Shown here piece after piece: positions 32,312-41,378 of a stretch of 64,000 nt of DNA. The notes below the pieces were generated by a model. It ran no database searches. It saw only the letters and a program-made list of their open reading frames with translations, and was not told the origin of the DNA. Source of the stretch: Streptomyces populi (GTDB lineage Bacteria > Actinomycetota > Actinomycetes > Streptomycetales > Streptomycetaceae); NCBI RefSeq assembly GCF_002911015.1, contig NZ_KZ626875.1:1-64000 (forward strand). The letters are read 5' to 3'. The position numbers and the translations under genes were made by a program. The number at the start of each line of letters is the position of its first letter. Position 1 is the first letter of the stretch.

Positions 32312-32348
32312 TCAGAGGCCCCGCCGGTTCAACCGGCGGGGCCTCTGA
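32312..32348. terminator. Very strong hairpin after the tRNA-Arg half
   Basis: Eighteen-bp perfect arms beginning TCAGAGGCCCC with a single unpaired central C (in practice a TTCAA loop). Its GAGGCCCC...GGGGCCTC core is typical of terminators behind Streptomyces tRNA genes. It also ends the minus-strand MmpS-like gene at 32391. Confidence 0.85.
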
Positions 32349-32390
32349 CGTCAGCGGGTGACATCAACGTCGTCAAGTGTCGCAACGTCC

Positions 32391-32918
32391 TCAGAAGCCT
32401 GAGCAGGTAGCAGCGGCTGACGGTCCTGAGGCGGTGGACGTCTTCGGGGTGCCGTGGTCCACGGTCACGGAGCAGGTGGCGGTTCCTCCCGACCCGCTGA
32501 GGCTGATGAGCAGCGATCCACCCTTCATGAAGCCTTTCGTCTTCACGACCTTCCGCCACGGCAAGGTCTTGGCGGTTTCGGATCTTGAGGAGATGCCGTC
32601 GTCGTTCCAGACGGAGTACGCGATGGTCACGTTTCGCGCGTTGCCGGTGACCGCGTACTCGACCTCGACCGTCTTCGAGGCCTCGTGCGAGATGCCGGCG
32701 ATGACGGCCACGCACCCGCCCGCCACCAACAGGACGAGCACGAGCAGCACCCACGGCCACTTGCGTCTCTTCTTCCTCGGCGGTGCTGCTCCGTAGGGTG
32801 GTCCGCCACTGGGGGGTGACTGTCCCCATCCCTGGGGCTGACGTTGTTGTGCGCCTTGCCCCCACGATTGCTGAGACGGATCGGGCCGGGGCGGCTGCCC
32901 GGGAGTGGGTTCGCTCAT
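32391..32918 (-). CDS. MmpS-like membrane protein
   Basis: 175 residues. The cytoplasmic N-terminus is Gln/Pro/Gly-rich (QQSWGQGAQQRQPQGWGQSP), followed by a basic patch RKKRRK, one TM helix (WPWVLLVLVLLVAGGCVAVIAGI) and an outer beta-sandwich (VEVEYAVTGNARNVTIAYSV ... LPWRKVVKTKGFMKGGSLLISLSGSGGTATCSVTVDHG) like MmpS accessory proteins. The ATG at 32918 is preferred. MmpS proteins accompany RND transporters in mycobacteria, but here no MmpL gene is near. It lies behind the tRNA-Arg remnant. Confidence 0.8.
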   Translation of the reverse strand: MSEPTPGQPPRPDPSQQSWGQGAQQRQPQGWGQSPPSGGPPYGAAPPRKKRRKWPWVLLVLVLLVAGGCVAVIAGISHEASKTVEVEYAVTGNARNVTIAYSVWNDDGISSRSETAKTLPWRKVVKTKGFMKGGSLLISLSGSGGTATCSVTVDHGTPKTSTASGPSAAATCSGF

Positions 32919-33299
32919 GGCCTCAGGTTCTGGCAATCACCTTGGGGGCGCGACTCAGGGGGTTTGACGTTGCTTCCGTGGAGTACGACCCGAACGATGT
33001 AGTCGGCAATGGGTATCTGGCGTAGCCGTCACGCAACCGCAGTCAGATCTCAGTCGGCCACCGAGTGCTTCAGCCGACCTGTCTTCGGCACGCTTGACCC
33101 CGGTCGAATACACAGGATCACAACGCTGTGGTCCCCACCGGAAGCGGCAGCCAGTACGGTCGGCGCTCCGATCCGGCTGACCTGAACCTTGGTGATGGTC
33201 CCGGGTATGACGGGCTGGGTGCCCGGCGGGCGGCCGTGGTGCTCGGCTGGGACAGCGCCTGCGCCTGACGCGTCGAGGGTGCGGGAGCACGGTTGAAGA
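32919..33299. other. Intergenic region with an unidentified coding-like fragment
   Basis: On the minus strand a frame ending at about 33050 reads PGTITKVQVSRIGAPTVLAA and then SGGDHSVVILCIRPG, which looks protein-like, but it is fused to transposase sequence and has no start. It may be the tail of a gene interrupted by the IS at 33300. Confidence 0.35.
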
Positions 33300-33756
33300 G
33301 GCTGGTGGAACGGGGCCGGCCGGTGGAGGCGAAGCCCGGAGGGTTCATCCTGCCGACAGCGCGGCAGGCCGCCTTCACCGACTGCGAGTCCACGACCCCC
33401 GCGCTCGGCTCGGCGCTGCGGCCTTCGCCGACGCGGACGGCTTCCCGCAGCCGGTCGTGCAGCTCGGTGACCAGTCCCGCGTCCCGCCGGCGGGTGAAGA
33501 AGGCACAGACGTGCGGCCAGGGCGGAAAGTCCGCGGGCATCGCCCGCCACTTGATGCCGTTGTCGACGAGACAGCGCACCGCGTCGATCATCTGCCGATG
33601 GCAGTAGCCCTCCGGACGCCCGCCGCGGCCCGCCGGCCATCCCGGAACCGGGAGCAGATCTTTCACCACAGCCCACTCGGCATCGCTCATGTCCGAGCCG
33701 TATCGGGGCCGGCGCTCCGGCCGGTCGGCGGCATTCCCGAACCTGTGGGTTAGGCA
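33300..33756 (-). pseudogene. Truncated IS5-family transposase
   Basis: From MSDAEWAVVKDLLPVPGWPA (start 33690) through YCHRQMIDAVRCLVDNGIKW, FPPWPHVCAFFTRRRDAGLV to SAGVVDSQSVKAACRAVG the frame carries the N-terminal half of an IS5-type (IS112-like) transposase, including the first catalytic Asp region (VDSQSVKA). After about 33340 the similarity ends. It is a dead element. Confidence 0.75.
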
Positions 33757-34135
33757 GTCACACCCATGAGTGGACGAACTGGACTCGGTGACCACGGCCA
33801 CGCGACACTTCGACAACAGGCCCTCTTGGTTCTCGCTGGACTCGACATCCGCGAGCTACCAAGAGGGCTTTCCTCCATGCACCCGCCCCGGACAACTCAC
33901 CCGAACCAGGCCCCCGTTCGAACCTGTCCGACCGCGCGAGCGGATGGAGAACAGGCAGTTAGCCGGCCACTTTGGCGCGAGCCTCGAAGATCATGGCCCC
34001 AACATCGTGCTGTACCGGGCAGGTCCATAGACTGCCCGACGCGCCGGAAGCTTATGGGGCCATGACCACTCGCCCCATGGCAGCTCCCGCCCAAAGCCGC
34101 TCCGCCGACCTTCGCTTTCATCACCGGGAGACTGT

Positions 34136-34411
34136 GTGAGACGCGTATCGATAGCCGTCCTGGCTCTGTCGCTGACTGCCCTGCTCGCAGGGTGTGCGCA
34201 GGAAGAGCCCAAGCCAGTGCGCACCAGGTCACCAGGGGAAGCAGCCTGGTACGAGAGCACCAAGAAGCAGCGCCAGGAGTACTGCGCTGCTTACCGAGCG
34301 CATGATCCTCAGCGCCCTGTTCACGTTCCCTCGTTCGCCTCGGCAATGTCTGAAGACGAGTTCGCCGACGACTTCTACAGCACAGTGAAGAAGAAGTGCA
34401 CGCCAGCCTGA
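34136..34411 (+). CDS. Small lipoprotein
   Basis: 91 residues. MRRVSIAVLALSLTALLAGC is a complete lipoprotein signal peptide with lipobox LAGC (Cys 20). The mature part has EYCAAYRAHDP and FYSTVKKKCTPA, so two Cys may form a disulphide. The GTG at 34136 follows GGGAGAC. Function unknown; it lies between two tRNA-half scars. Confidence 0.75.
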   Translation: MRRVSIAVLALSLTALLAGCAQEEPKPVRTRSPGEAAWYESTKKQRQEYCAAYRAHDPQRPVHVPSFASAMSEDEFADDFYSTVKKKCTPA

Positions 34412-34508
34412 CGGAGCAGATGCGCGTGTAGCGGTGGGAGGCGCAGCCACCACGCGACCGATCGTGGCCGGTCTCGCCCATTTACCTGGTCAGGGGCTGT
34501 TCACCTGT

Positions 34509-34566
34509 GGTGGATGTGGGATTTGGACCCACGGTGACTCGCGTCACGACGGTTTCCAAGACCGTG
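34509..34566 (-). other. 3' half of a tRNA-Ser(GGA) gene, probable attachment-site scar
   Basis: On the minus strand the sequence runs ACGGTCTTGGAAACCGT (anticodon arm with loop CTTGGAAA, anticodon GGA), a serine-type variable arm (CGTGACGCGAGTCACC), a T arm (GTGGGTCCAAATCCCAC) and the acceptor strand ATCCACC. The bases 5' to the anticodon arm do not form a D arm or the GGTGGAT acceptor strand, so only the 3' half is present. The T loop has C instead of T at a conserved position. This is the kind of half-tRNA left by site-specific integration into a tRNA gene. Confidence 0.65.
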
Positions 34567-34828
34567 GGCCAGGTCTGGAGCGGAGCCGGACGCCCGGGTG
34601 CGCGCCGCCCCGCGCTGTCCGGGGCCGGGATTCGCGGGTCATGCCGAGGGCCGCCCGACCTCGCTCACTGTCCGGAGGCCGCCGGTCGACGTGCCCCTCC
34701 CGTGCCCGTTCGGTCGGGCCGACGGGCGTCCGCAACCCGAGGTATCCCACACCGCACCTCCGTGCGAATATTTGGGCGGGTCGGTGCACCGCTCGGCCTC
34801 AGCCGCGGAGCCGGGAGGGCACCACCCG

Positions 34829-35185
34829 ATGACGGATTCCGATCCGACCCCAGGCAGGCCAATCGGCCTATACAGGGGCCCGGAATGGCATGCTGTGTCC
34901 GGCCCTTACCCCTCGCCCGGCGAACCGGTGCACCCGCCGACAGCATGGAACGGTGCCGCCATCGCCGCGCTGGTCCTCTCACTGCTGTCGTTGCTGTTGC
35001 TTCTCGGTCTCGGCATCCTGGGGCTGCTTGTGTCGTTGCTCGTCTTCACGCCGCTGGCGCTCGTTTTCAGCATCATCGCCGGCGTCCAGCTGGCCCGACG
35101 GAGCCAGCGCGGCATGGGCCTGGCCGTCATGGGATTCCTCCTCACGCTGCCAGGATGGCCGATCACCGCTTTCCTGTTGTGGTGA
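34829..35185 (+). CDS. DUF4190-like membrane protein
   Basis: 118 residues. A hydrophilic N-terminus with PTAWNGAAIAALVLSLLSLLLLLGLGILGLLVSLLVFTPLALVFSIIAGVQLARRSQRGMGLAVMGFLLTLPGWPITAFLL gives two to three TM segments with the A-x-x-L-G/S-x-x pattern and R-R-G linker of DUF4190 proteins. GGAGG lies about 10 bases before the ATG at 34829. Function unknown. Confidence 0.7.
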   Translation: MTDSDPTPGRPIGLYRGPEWHAVSGPYPSPGEPVHPPTAWNGAAIAALVLSLLSLLLLLGLGILGLLVSLLVFTPLALVFSIIAGVQLARRSQRGMGLAVMGFLLTLPGWPITAFLLW

Positions 35186-35480
35186 TCGCGCCCTCCCTGC
35201 CGAGGGAAAGGGGCACCGTGCAGAGGGCTTCTGACATCCACGGCTGACTGTGAGGATGTAAACGGTGCCGTCCGAGGAGTCTGACCCTCCATCTGACCGA
35301 CGCTTGCTGTCCTGTTGATGATTTGTGGACTGCTTCGGACGGTGCCGCCCTGCGCGCGGCCGGTCGGGCGTCTGTGACCTCATAGGAGCCCGGCCAAAGG
35401 TCCCATCACAGTCTTGTCCTCCTGCCCGACCGGTGCGTGCCGTCCCCTCATGCGCCGCGCGGAAGGACAGCATCCTCAGC
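35186..35480. other. Left-flank sequence of an IS110 remnant
   Basis: No gene seen. The sequence directly before the IS110 fragment is AT-richer and may be the former left end and promoter of that element. Confidence 0.4.
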
Positions 35481-35699
35481 ATGGCAGACGAGACAGCAGT
35501 GATCGGCGGCGTCGACACCCACGCCGACTTCCCCCAGGCCGCCGTGATCGATTCCATCGGCCGGCACCTTGCCACTCAGGCCTTTCCCGCCACCCCCGAC
35601 GGCTATCACCGGCTGTTGGACTGGCTCTGCACCCTCCCAGCCGGACCGCCAAGGGGCCACGCCAATTCATCTCGAGATCGGCCGGACAGTTCCTGGTAG
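35481..35699 (+). pseudogene. N-terminal fragment of an IS110-family transposase
   Basis: MADETAVIGGVDTHADFPQA, AVIDSIGRHLATQAFPATPD, GYHRLLDWLCTL is the start of the DEDD domain of IS110 transposases (first Asp in GVDTHAD). After about 50 residues similarity is lost and the frame stops at 35699. Confidence 0.8.
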
Positions 35700-35840
35700 T
35701 CCGGTCGTGGTCGAGCGTGAGAGCGTGGCCCTGGATCGCGGGCGACGGTTCGTGTGGGGAAGAGTGGCTGGATGAGCGTGATGTGGGCGGCGACGTCGCC
35801 GGAATCTGGGCTGTTCCATCCGGTTGAGAGACGTTCAGAG

Positions 35841-36173
35841 GTGAAAGACCTGTCAGACCGCTTCGACGACCTGCGTTCCTGCGGCCAGGGGTACGTCGAG
35901 GTTCGGTCGCCGGATGAGGAGTTCCCGGTGCTGATCCTGGCCTTCCGAGGTGATCACGCGATCGTCCATCTGGTGAGTGACGCCGAGCGGATGTCTCTGC
36001 TGGTAGGAGACGGCACCGTGCCCTCGGGTGCCGAGGTCGAAGTCCCGATCATGGACGACCTCGCCGCGTTCACGGGTGACTTCGTCCTGGACACCGATCG
36101 GGCATGGGGCCTGGTGCACGACTTCACCCGGACGCGGGCGGCCGGTCCTCTGGGTGAGTGGTGTGAGTTGTAG
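35841..36173 (+). CDS. Imm1-like immunity-type protein
   Basis: 110 residues from the GTG at 35841 (in-frame ATGs at 35772 and 35781 would add about 20). SPDEEFPVLILAFRGDHAIVHLVSDAERMSLLVGDGTVPSGAEVEVPIMDDLAAFTGDFVLDTDRAWGLVHDFTRT and a C-terminal GEWCEL fit the Imm1 family of polymorphic-toxin immunity proteins as I recall it. No toxin gene is next to it; it lies between an IS110 and an IS5 fragment, so it may be a leftover of a broken toxin-immunity locus. Confidence 0.7.
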   Translation: MKDLSDRFDDLRSCGQGYVEVRSPDEEFPVLILAFRGDHAIVHLVSDAERMSLLVGDGTVPSGAEVEVPIMDDLAAFTGDFVLDTDRAWGLVHDFTRTRAAGPLGEWCEL

Positions 36174-36189
36174 CCAAGGGTTCGTGACA

Positions 36190-36720
36190 CGATCCCGACC
36201 GGTGCTGCTTCAGTCGCCTCCAGCAGATGAGGCTGCGGGCCAATGAGACGAAGGCGTCGTGGAGTTCGGTTCGGCATTCCCAGCGGACGGTGAGACGTTT
36301 GAACTGGTGGAGCAGGGCGAAGGTCTGCTCGACGACGTAGCGGAGCTTGCCCAGGCCCTTGATGTTCGGGACGCCCTTGCGGGAGATCACCGGCAGGATC
36401 CGGCGCTTACGCAGTTCCTCGCGGTGGGGGTGGGAGTCGTAGCCCTTGTTCCCAAGCAGGGAATCGGGGCGGCGGCGTGGTCGGCCGGGACGTCCGGCCA
36501 CCGCGGGATGCCGTCGACCAGGGCGAGGGGCTGGGTGACGTCGTTGACGTTGGCGGCGGTGGTAATGACCTTGAGCGGGGTGCTGCGTCCGTCGCAGATC
36601 AAGTGGTGTTTGCTGCCTGTCTTCCGGCGGTCGACCGGCGACGGACCGATGTCGGCTTCCCCCATTTTTTCGCACGGATGCGGGAGCCCTCCACGCACGC
36701 CCTGGACCAGTCGAGCCCGC
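36190..36720 (-). pseudogene. IS5-family transposase remnant with frameshift
   Basis: The upper part reads GEADIGPSPVDRRKTGSKHH, LICDGRSTPLKVITTAANVN, DVTQPLALVDGIP (DDE core), then after a frameshift near 36460 LLGNKGYDSHPHREELRKRR, GLGKLRYVVEQTFALLHQFK, RLTVRWECRTELHDAFVSLA and RSLICWRRL complete the C-terminus. The N-terminal third is missing. Confidence 0.75.
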
Positions 36721-37078
36721 CGCCTGCGTTCAGTACGGATGTAGAACTCCGGGCGCGCTCGGTCGCGATAGGCGTACATCTGGCCCCCGGGATCTCGCCG
36801 CTCAAACCCTGCCGTTCGAATTTGAGCTGTGCAAACGCCAAAACACCACAGCGCGTCATGTCATCTTCGGCTCTCACGGGCGGTCTGGTACCGTGCACGA
36901 CGTTGATGTGGGAGCTATTCGAGGCATGAGGAGGTGGGTTGATGACCGTCGGGTTCGGCGCTGCCGTGTGCAGTGCTTCCGCCATCCCCGCCTTCCGGGC
37001 CCGGGGCTGACGCCGCGACCCTTCGTCCGTTCAGTTCTCCGGGTCCTTGATCTCTCGACAAGGAACCCTTCTCCCGCC
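36721..37078. other. Junction of IS remnant and methyltransferase promoter region
   Basis: No gene supported. AAGGA lies 14 bases before the ATG of the methyltransferase gene. An upstream GTG-rich frame joins that gene in frame but has no coding character. Confidence 0.45.
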
Positions 37079-38680
37079 ATGAGCGACTCTTCGTTCGACC
37101 TGACAAAGTTTCAGGACCTCATTGCCGTCGACGGTGCACCTCGCGCCGCGGCCTACCCGGCCGACTGGGTACTCGAGAACCAGATGGGGCCCAACGCCCT
37201 CTGGCTCGTCGATGAGCTGACCGCCGCGATGGACCTCCGTCCCGGCATGCGCGTCCTCGACCTCGGCTGCGGGCGCGCCCTGACCTCCGTCTTCCTCGCC
37301 CGCGAGTACGGCGTCCACGTCACCGCCGCAGACCTGTGGATCGACCCGTCCGAGAACTGGGAGCGGATCCGCGCGGCCGGCGTCGAGGACTCGGTCGTCC
37401 CGCTGCGCGTCGACGCGCACGACCTGAAGTTCGCCGAGGAGTACTTCGACGCGGTGGTCTGCGTCGACGCCTACGAGTACTTCGGCACGGACCACTGGTT
37501 CCTGCGGTCCCTGCTGCGGTTCGTCCGGCCCGGCGGGCAGATCGGCGTCGTCACCCCGGGCACCACACAGGAGCTGGACGGACGCACGCCCGAGCACCTC
37601 GCGCCGTGGTGGGACTGGGAGTACAACGGCTGGCACACTCCGCAGTGGTGGCGACGGCTGTGGGAGTCCTCGGGGAAGGTGGACGTCGACCGTGCGGACC
37701 TCCTCCCGGACGGCGCGGCGAACTGGCTCGCCTGGGAGGAGGCGGTCCTCGCGGCCGACCCCGAGCGGGGCTCGGCCGACGTCGCCGCGATGCTGCGGGC
37801 GGACGCGGGACGGACGCTGGGATTCGCCCGGATCGTCGCACGGAAGCCGGAGACGGAAGCAGCCGGGGACGGCGGCGAGAGGATTTCGCTGTGGAAGTCA
37901 CCCGTTGCCGAACCCGGCGTGCTGGCCGAGCGGTTGACGCTGCCACAGTATCCGCGGAGCGCGGCGTACGACCCGGCGTGGGTCATGGCCAACGTGATGG
38001 GACCGCACCCGCTGTGGCTGATGGAGTGGCTCACCGGCGCGATGCGGCTGGAGCCGGGCATGCGGGTGCTCGACCTCGGCTGCGGGACGGCTCTCACCTC
38101 GGTTTTCCTGGCCCGGGAGTTCGGCGTGCACGTCACAGCGGCCGACTTGTGGATAGCCCCCGGAGACAACTGGCGACGGGTGCAAGAAGCCGGCACCGGC
38201 GCGGGAACGGCCACGCCGCTCAGCGTCGAGGCGCACGAACTCCCTTTCGCGGACGGCTACTTCGACGCGGTCGTGAGCGTGGACGCCTACCACTACTTCG
38301 GGACGGACGTCCGCTACCTGCCGACGCTGGCACGGTGCGTGCGGCCCGGCGGGCAGATCGCAATGGCGGCACCGGGCACTCGGGTCGACCTCGACGCCGA
38401 GCCGGTGCCGGAGCATTTGTCGCCGTGGGCGGCAGACGCGGACTTCTGGACGTTCCGCACCGCCCAGTGGTGGCGGCGGACCTGGGAGCGCAGCGGGGTG
38501 GTCACGGTGGAGACCGCGGACGCCCTGGAGGACGGCTGGCGGGAGTGGTTGCTGTGGAACCGCACCTGCGCGGAGTTCGCCGCCCCGGAATGGACATCCG
38601 GCCCGGCCCAAGAGGACCCGATCGTCGCTGACACGGGGCGTTTGCTGACCCTCACCAGGGTGGTGGCGTCCCGGGACTGA
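37079..38680 (+). CDS. Internally duplicated SAM methyltransferase
   Basis: 533 residues consisting of two copies of one class I methyltransferase domain. Copy 1 has PADWVLENQMGPNALWLVDE, MRVLDLGCGRALTSVFLARE, YGVHVTAADLW, FDAVVCVDAYEYFGTDHWFL and FVRPGGQIGVVTPG; copy 2 repeats these as PAWVMANVMGPHPLWLMEW, MRVLDLGCGTALTSVFLARE, FGVHVTAADLW, FDAVVSVDAYHYFGTDVRYL and CVRPGGQIAMAAPG. The spacing between equivalent codons is exactly 813 bases (271 codons). Both copies keep the glycine-rich SAM loop and the D-A-Y-x-Y-F-G motif. They could act as a covalent dimer or on two positions of one substrate. Substrate unknown; no operon partner. Confidence 0.88.
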   Translation: MSDSSFDLTKFQDLIAVDGAPRAAAYPADWVLENQMGPNALWLVDELTAAMDLRPGMRVLDLGCGRALTSVFLAREYGVHVTAADLWIDPSENWERIRAAGVEDSVVPLRVDAHDLKFAEEYFDAVVCVDAYEYFGTDHWFLRSLLRFVRPGGQIGVVTPGTTQELDGRTPEHLAPWWDWEYNGWHTPQWWRRLWESSGKVDVDRADLLPDGAANWLAWEEAVLAADPERGSADVAAMLRADAGRTLGFARIVARKPETEAAGDGGERISLWKSPVAEPGVLAERLTLPQYPRSAAYDPAWVMANVMGPHPLWLMEWLTGAMRLEPGMRVLDLGCGTALTSVFLAREFGVHVTAADLWIAPGDNWRRVQEAGTGAGTATPLSVEAHELPFADGYFDAVVSVDAYHYFGTDVRYLPTLARCVRPGGQIAMAAPGTRVDLDAEPVPEHLSPWAADADFWTFRTAQWWRRTWERSGVVTVETADALEDGWREWLLWNRTCAEFAAPEWTSGPAQEDPIVADTGRLLTLTRVVASRD

Positions 38681-38709
38681 GCCCTTTGACGCCGCGCGCC
38701 GCACGACAA

Positions 38710-38748
38710 GGCCGGGCCCGGACTCCGCTGAGGAGCCCGGACCCGGCC
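38710..38748 (+). terminator. Terminator of the tandem methyltransferase gene
   Basis: Seventeen-bp arms beginning GGCCGGG with two mismatches and a GCTGA loop, 29 bases after the stop codon. Confidence 0.8.
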
Positions 38749-39407
38749 GCGTCGTGTCCGCGGCGCGTACCGCAGCCGGCTTTGTTCGCCAACTCAGGTT
38801 CTGGCTCGATTTCTGTGACGCGTGCAGGGTGAGTAACTTCCGCCGGGAGACCTGGGGACCGAAGATGGGTCTCAGGTGTAGACGATGGGGCAGCCGCGTC
38901 GGATCGAGTGCTGGGCAGCGCGCAGGAACAGTGCGACGTAGAAGGCTGTGTCCAGGTCCTTGGTCCACGGTCCTGTTCGACCAGGAGCGAACCCACGGAA
39001 ACGGGCGACCGAAGGACGACATCCGCCCCACCCGTCACACGGAACACCCTTGCCCCGGCAGCCTTCTCAACTCGTCCCGATGAAGCGCCACCAAACAACC
39101 CCGCCGGGACAAAACGCTCTTTGAGCCTTGGGTGTGCTGCGCAGGCTGCGGAAATGAGCCATCGAGGAGTCGAGACGCTAAGAGATCATCTGCAACCTCG
39201 GAGACCGTACCGAGGGGTCCGCGTCAACGGCTGGCTCGGCGAGGTCCAAGGACTCCAGATCAGCCTCGAAGCCGCCCGCAGCAAACTCTCCTCGCTCGAC
39301 CGACGGTCCCGAACGTGCAACCGTGCCCCGGTCACCCAGGCAGTACAGCTCGAGGGCGTTCGCCGGTGCCTGCCGTGCCGCCGGGATCCGGGGGTCCATG
39401 GGGGCCG
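38749..39407. other. Intergenic region, no intact gene
   Basis: About 660 bases with no supported frame. The right part leads into an IS3-type fragment and is probably debris of the same or other elements. Confidence 0.45.
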
Positions 39408-39627
39408 TCGGCTCGAGCGCGGACAACGCGGCCGCCGAGTCGTTCTTCGCCTCACTCGAACGGGAGATCCTGCCCGGCCGGCGCGGCTGACCCACCGCAC
39501 GAGCCGCCCGCCTCGCGGTGTTCCGCCGGCTCGGCTCCTACAACCACCAGCGCAGGCACTCGGCGATCGGCTACCTCGCACCAGTCGTCTTCGAACAGAG
39601 ATCAACCACGCCGGCCATCGCTGCATG
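39408..39627 (+). pseudogene. C-terminal fragment of an IS3-family OrfB transposase
   Basis: SSADNAAAESFFASLEREIL, an in-frame TGA at about 39488, then RLAVFRRLGSYNHQRRHSAI and GYLAPVVFEQ match the end of the rve integrase core (D-N-A-x-A-E-S-F-F...Y-N-x-x-R-x-H-S-x-I-G). The catalytic Glu is included, but the first Asp residues are missing and the frame is stopped. Confidence 0.8.
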
Positions 39628-39737
39628 ACAACCCGTGTCCACGATCAGGGTGGAAGCCCCGTTCCTCGACCTCGTTGCTACGGGACGCCTGGCGGCACGT
39701 TGTCCATCCTGCGACCGACTACCGCCGGAGGAGACCG

Positions 39738-40739
39738 TCAGTTGGTGGCGAGAAGGCGCTCCAGCCAGTTGCGGCGTGCCGCGACAGCGGCTTTGCTGAT
39801 CCGCGCCTCGGGGGCTTTCCGGTCGAAACCGTGGATTCCGCCGGGCCACACGTGCAGCTCGGCTTCGCCGCCGGCCTGCCAGATCCGGTCGGCGTAGGCG
39901 AGGATCTCATCGCGCAGGCACTCGGCGGAGCCGACGTCGAGGAATGTGGGCGGCAGGCCTGCCAGGTCGGTGGCGCGGGCGGGCGCAGCGTACTGCGGCA
40001 CGTCAGCTCCGCCCTGGGCGTCGCCGAGCAGCGAGCTCCAGGCGAAGCCGCTGCGGCTGCGGTCGAAGAGTTCGATGTCGTCCATCTGCAGGGCCGAGGC
40101 GCTGTCGTTGCGGTCGTCGAGCAGCGGGGCGATCAGCAGCTGGCCGAGCAGGCGGGGACCGCCCTTGTCGCGCACGGTCAACGCGAGCGCGGCGCTGAGG
40201 GCGCCGCCGGCGCTGAAGCCTGTGACGACGATGCGTTCCGAGTCGATGCCGAGCTCGTCCGCGTGGTCGGCGACCCACAGCAGACCGGCGTAAGCGTCGT
40301 TGATCTGGGCGGGGTAGGGGTGCTCGGGCGCGAGCCGGTAGCCGACCGAGATCAGCGTGGCCCCGAACCGCTCGGCCGTCTCGAGTATCTGGTCGAGCCC
40401 GGTGCGGTGATCGCTACAGTAGAAGCCGCCGCCGTGTATGAAGTAGAGCGCCGGCCGCGATGCGGGCGCGCCGGAGGGTGTGCACACCAGCAGCGGGATC
40501 TCGGGGGCGCCGTCCAGGCCGGGCACCGAGGGCTGGAAGACGGTGAAGCGCCCGCCATGGCTGAGGTCCTCGAGCGCCGCCACTGCGGCGTCGACCTCCG
40601 CACGGATCACCGACAGCTTCTCGAGGCTCATCGGCGCCAAGTCCGGTTCCTCCGCCAGGTAGGCGTTATAAGTGACCTGAAGTTCGGCATCGAGAGGAAC
40701 AGGAACGGCGGGCACGGTCTTTCCAGGTTCAAGATCCAT
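39738..40739 (-). CDS. Alpha/beta hydrolase, HSL-type esterase
   Basis: 333 residues of the hormone-sensitive-lipase family: oxyanion-hole motif FIHGGGFYCSDHRTG, LISVGYRLAPEHPYPAQIND, nucleophile elbow VVTGFSAGGALSAAL (GxSxG, Ser), acidic residue in FLDVGSAECLRDEILAYAD, catalytic His in VWPGGIHGFD. It should hydrolyse small carboxylic esters in the cytoplasm. The ATG at 40739 gives the expected N-terminal cap region. No operon partner. Confidence 0.93.
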   Translation of the reverse strand: MDLEPGKTVPAVPVPLDAELQVTYNAYLAEEPDLAPMSLEKLSVIRAEVDAAVAALEDLSHGGRFTVFQPSVPGLDGAPEIPLLVCTPSGAPASRPALYFIHGGGFYCSDHRTGLDQILETAERFGATLISVGYRLAPEHPYPAQINDAYAGLLWVADHADELGIDSERIVVTGFSAGGALSAALALTVRDKGGPRLLGQLLIAPLLDDRNDSASALQMDDIELFDRSRSGFAWSSLLGDAQGGADVPQYAAPARATDLAGLPPTFLDVGSAECLRDEILAYADRIWQAGGEAELHVWPGGIHGFDRKAPEARISKAAVAARRNWLERLLATN

Positions 40740-41042
40740 ACGCGCACGCTAGCGCTCCTGTTTCTTTCGCATCATCCGGTTTTCAACACCTTGGCGATCG
40801 CGCAGCAGGGCCGGGCGGATCAGCGGCGCGGGCCTGCTCGATCTCGACCGGTCTCACCGAGTAAGTCCGGATCTTGATACCGAGACGCAGACGCCCACCG
40901 ACTGAGCGCCCGCCTCCGCGACGGCCTGGACGCCCGCTCGCCGCGCGGGGTCGGAGCCGACAACCCGTCCCGGCTGCCCTGGGCGGGTGATCTTGGGAGG
41001 GGAGTCGTGACCGGGCGGGTGGTGAGTGGGGTTGACTGGTGT
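40740..41042. other. Intergenic region, no gene seen
   Basis: About 300 bases; an AT-richer stretch at 40750-40790 likely contains the promoter of the esterase gene. Nothing else recognised. Confidence 0.45.
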
Positions 41043-41252
41043 ATGCATCTGACTCGACGTGTGCTCACCACGGTGGCCGCCGTCACCGTCGTCCTGGTGA
41101 CTGCTCCGTCCGCTGCTCCGCCGATCACTGCCGTGCCGTGCGCGTCGGCGTGGCGGGCCGTGCAGAAGGTGGTGGTGCGGATGCCGGCGTGGAATGAGGG
41201 GCCGGTGGCGACGACACGTTCGCCGGTTGTGCGCTTACCTGCACCGGGGTGA
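41043..41252 (+). CDS. Possible small secreted peptide
   Basis: 69 residues. MHLTRRVLTTVAAVTVVLVTAPSA is a credible signal peptide. The rest has one Cys and no recognisable domain, and the frame may be the start of a decayed secreted protein. Weak ribosome-binding support. Confidence 0.4.
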   Translation: MHLTRRVLTTVAAVTVVLVTAPSAAPPITAVPCASAWRAVQKVVVRMPAWNEGPVATTRSPVVRLPAPG

Positions 41253-41378
41253 GCGGGTGCGGTCGTGCGTCGTGGCGGTGGGCCTTACCTCCTGGTCGCG
41301 GTACCGGGAGTGCGGCGGCGGGAGCCTGTGGCGGATCGTGCCTGGGGGCCAGGTGCCGTCCGGATGCCTGCGCCGCAC

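Noticed and set aside
32264..34566. Functional tRNA genes for Arg and Ser
   Set aside because: Only the 3' halves can be folded; the 5' acceptor strands and D arms are absent.
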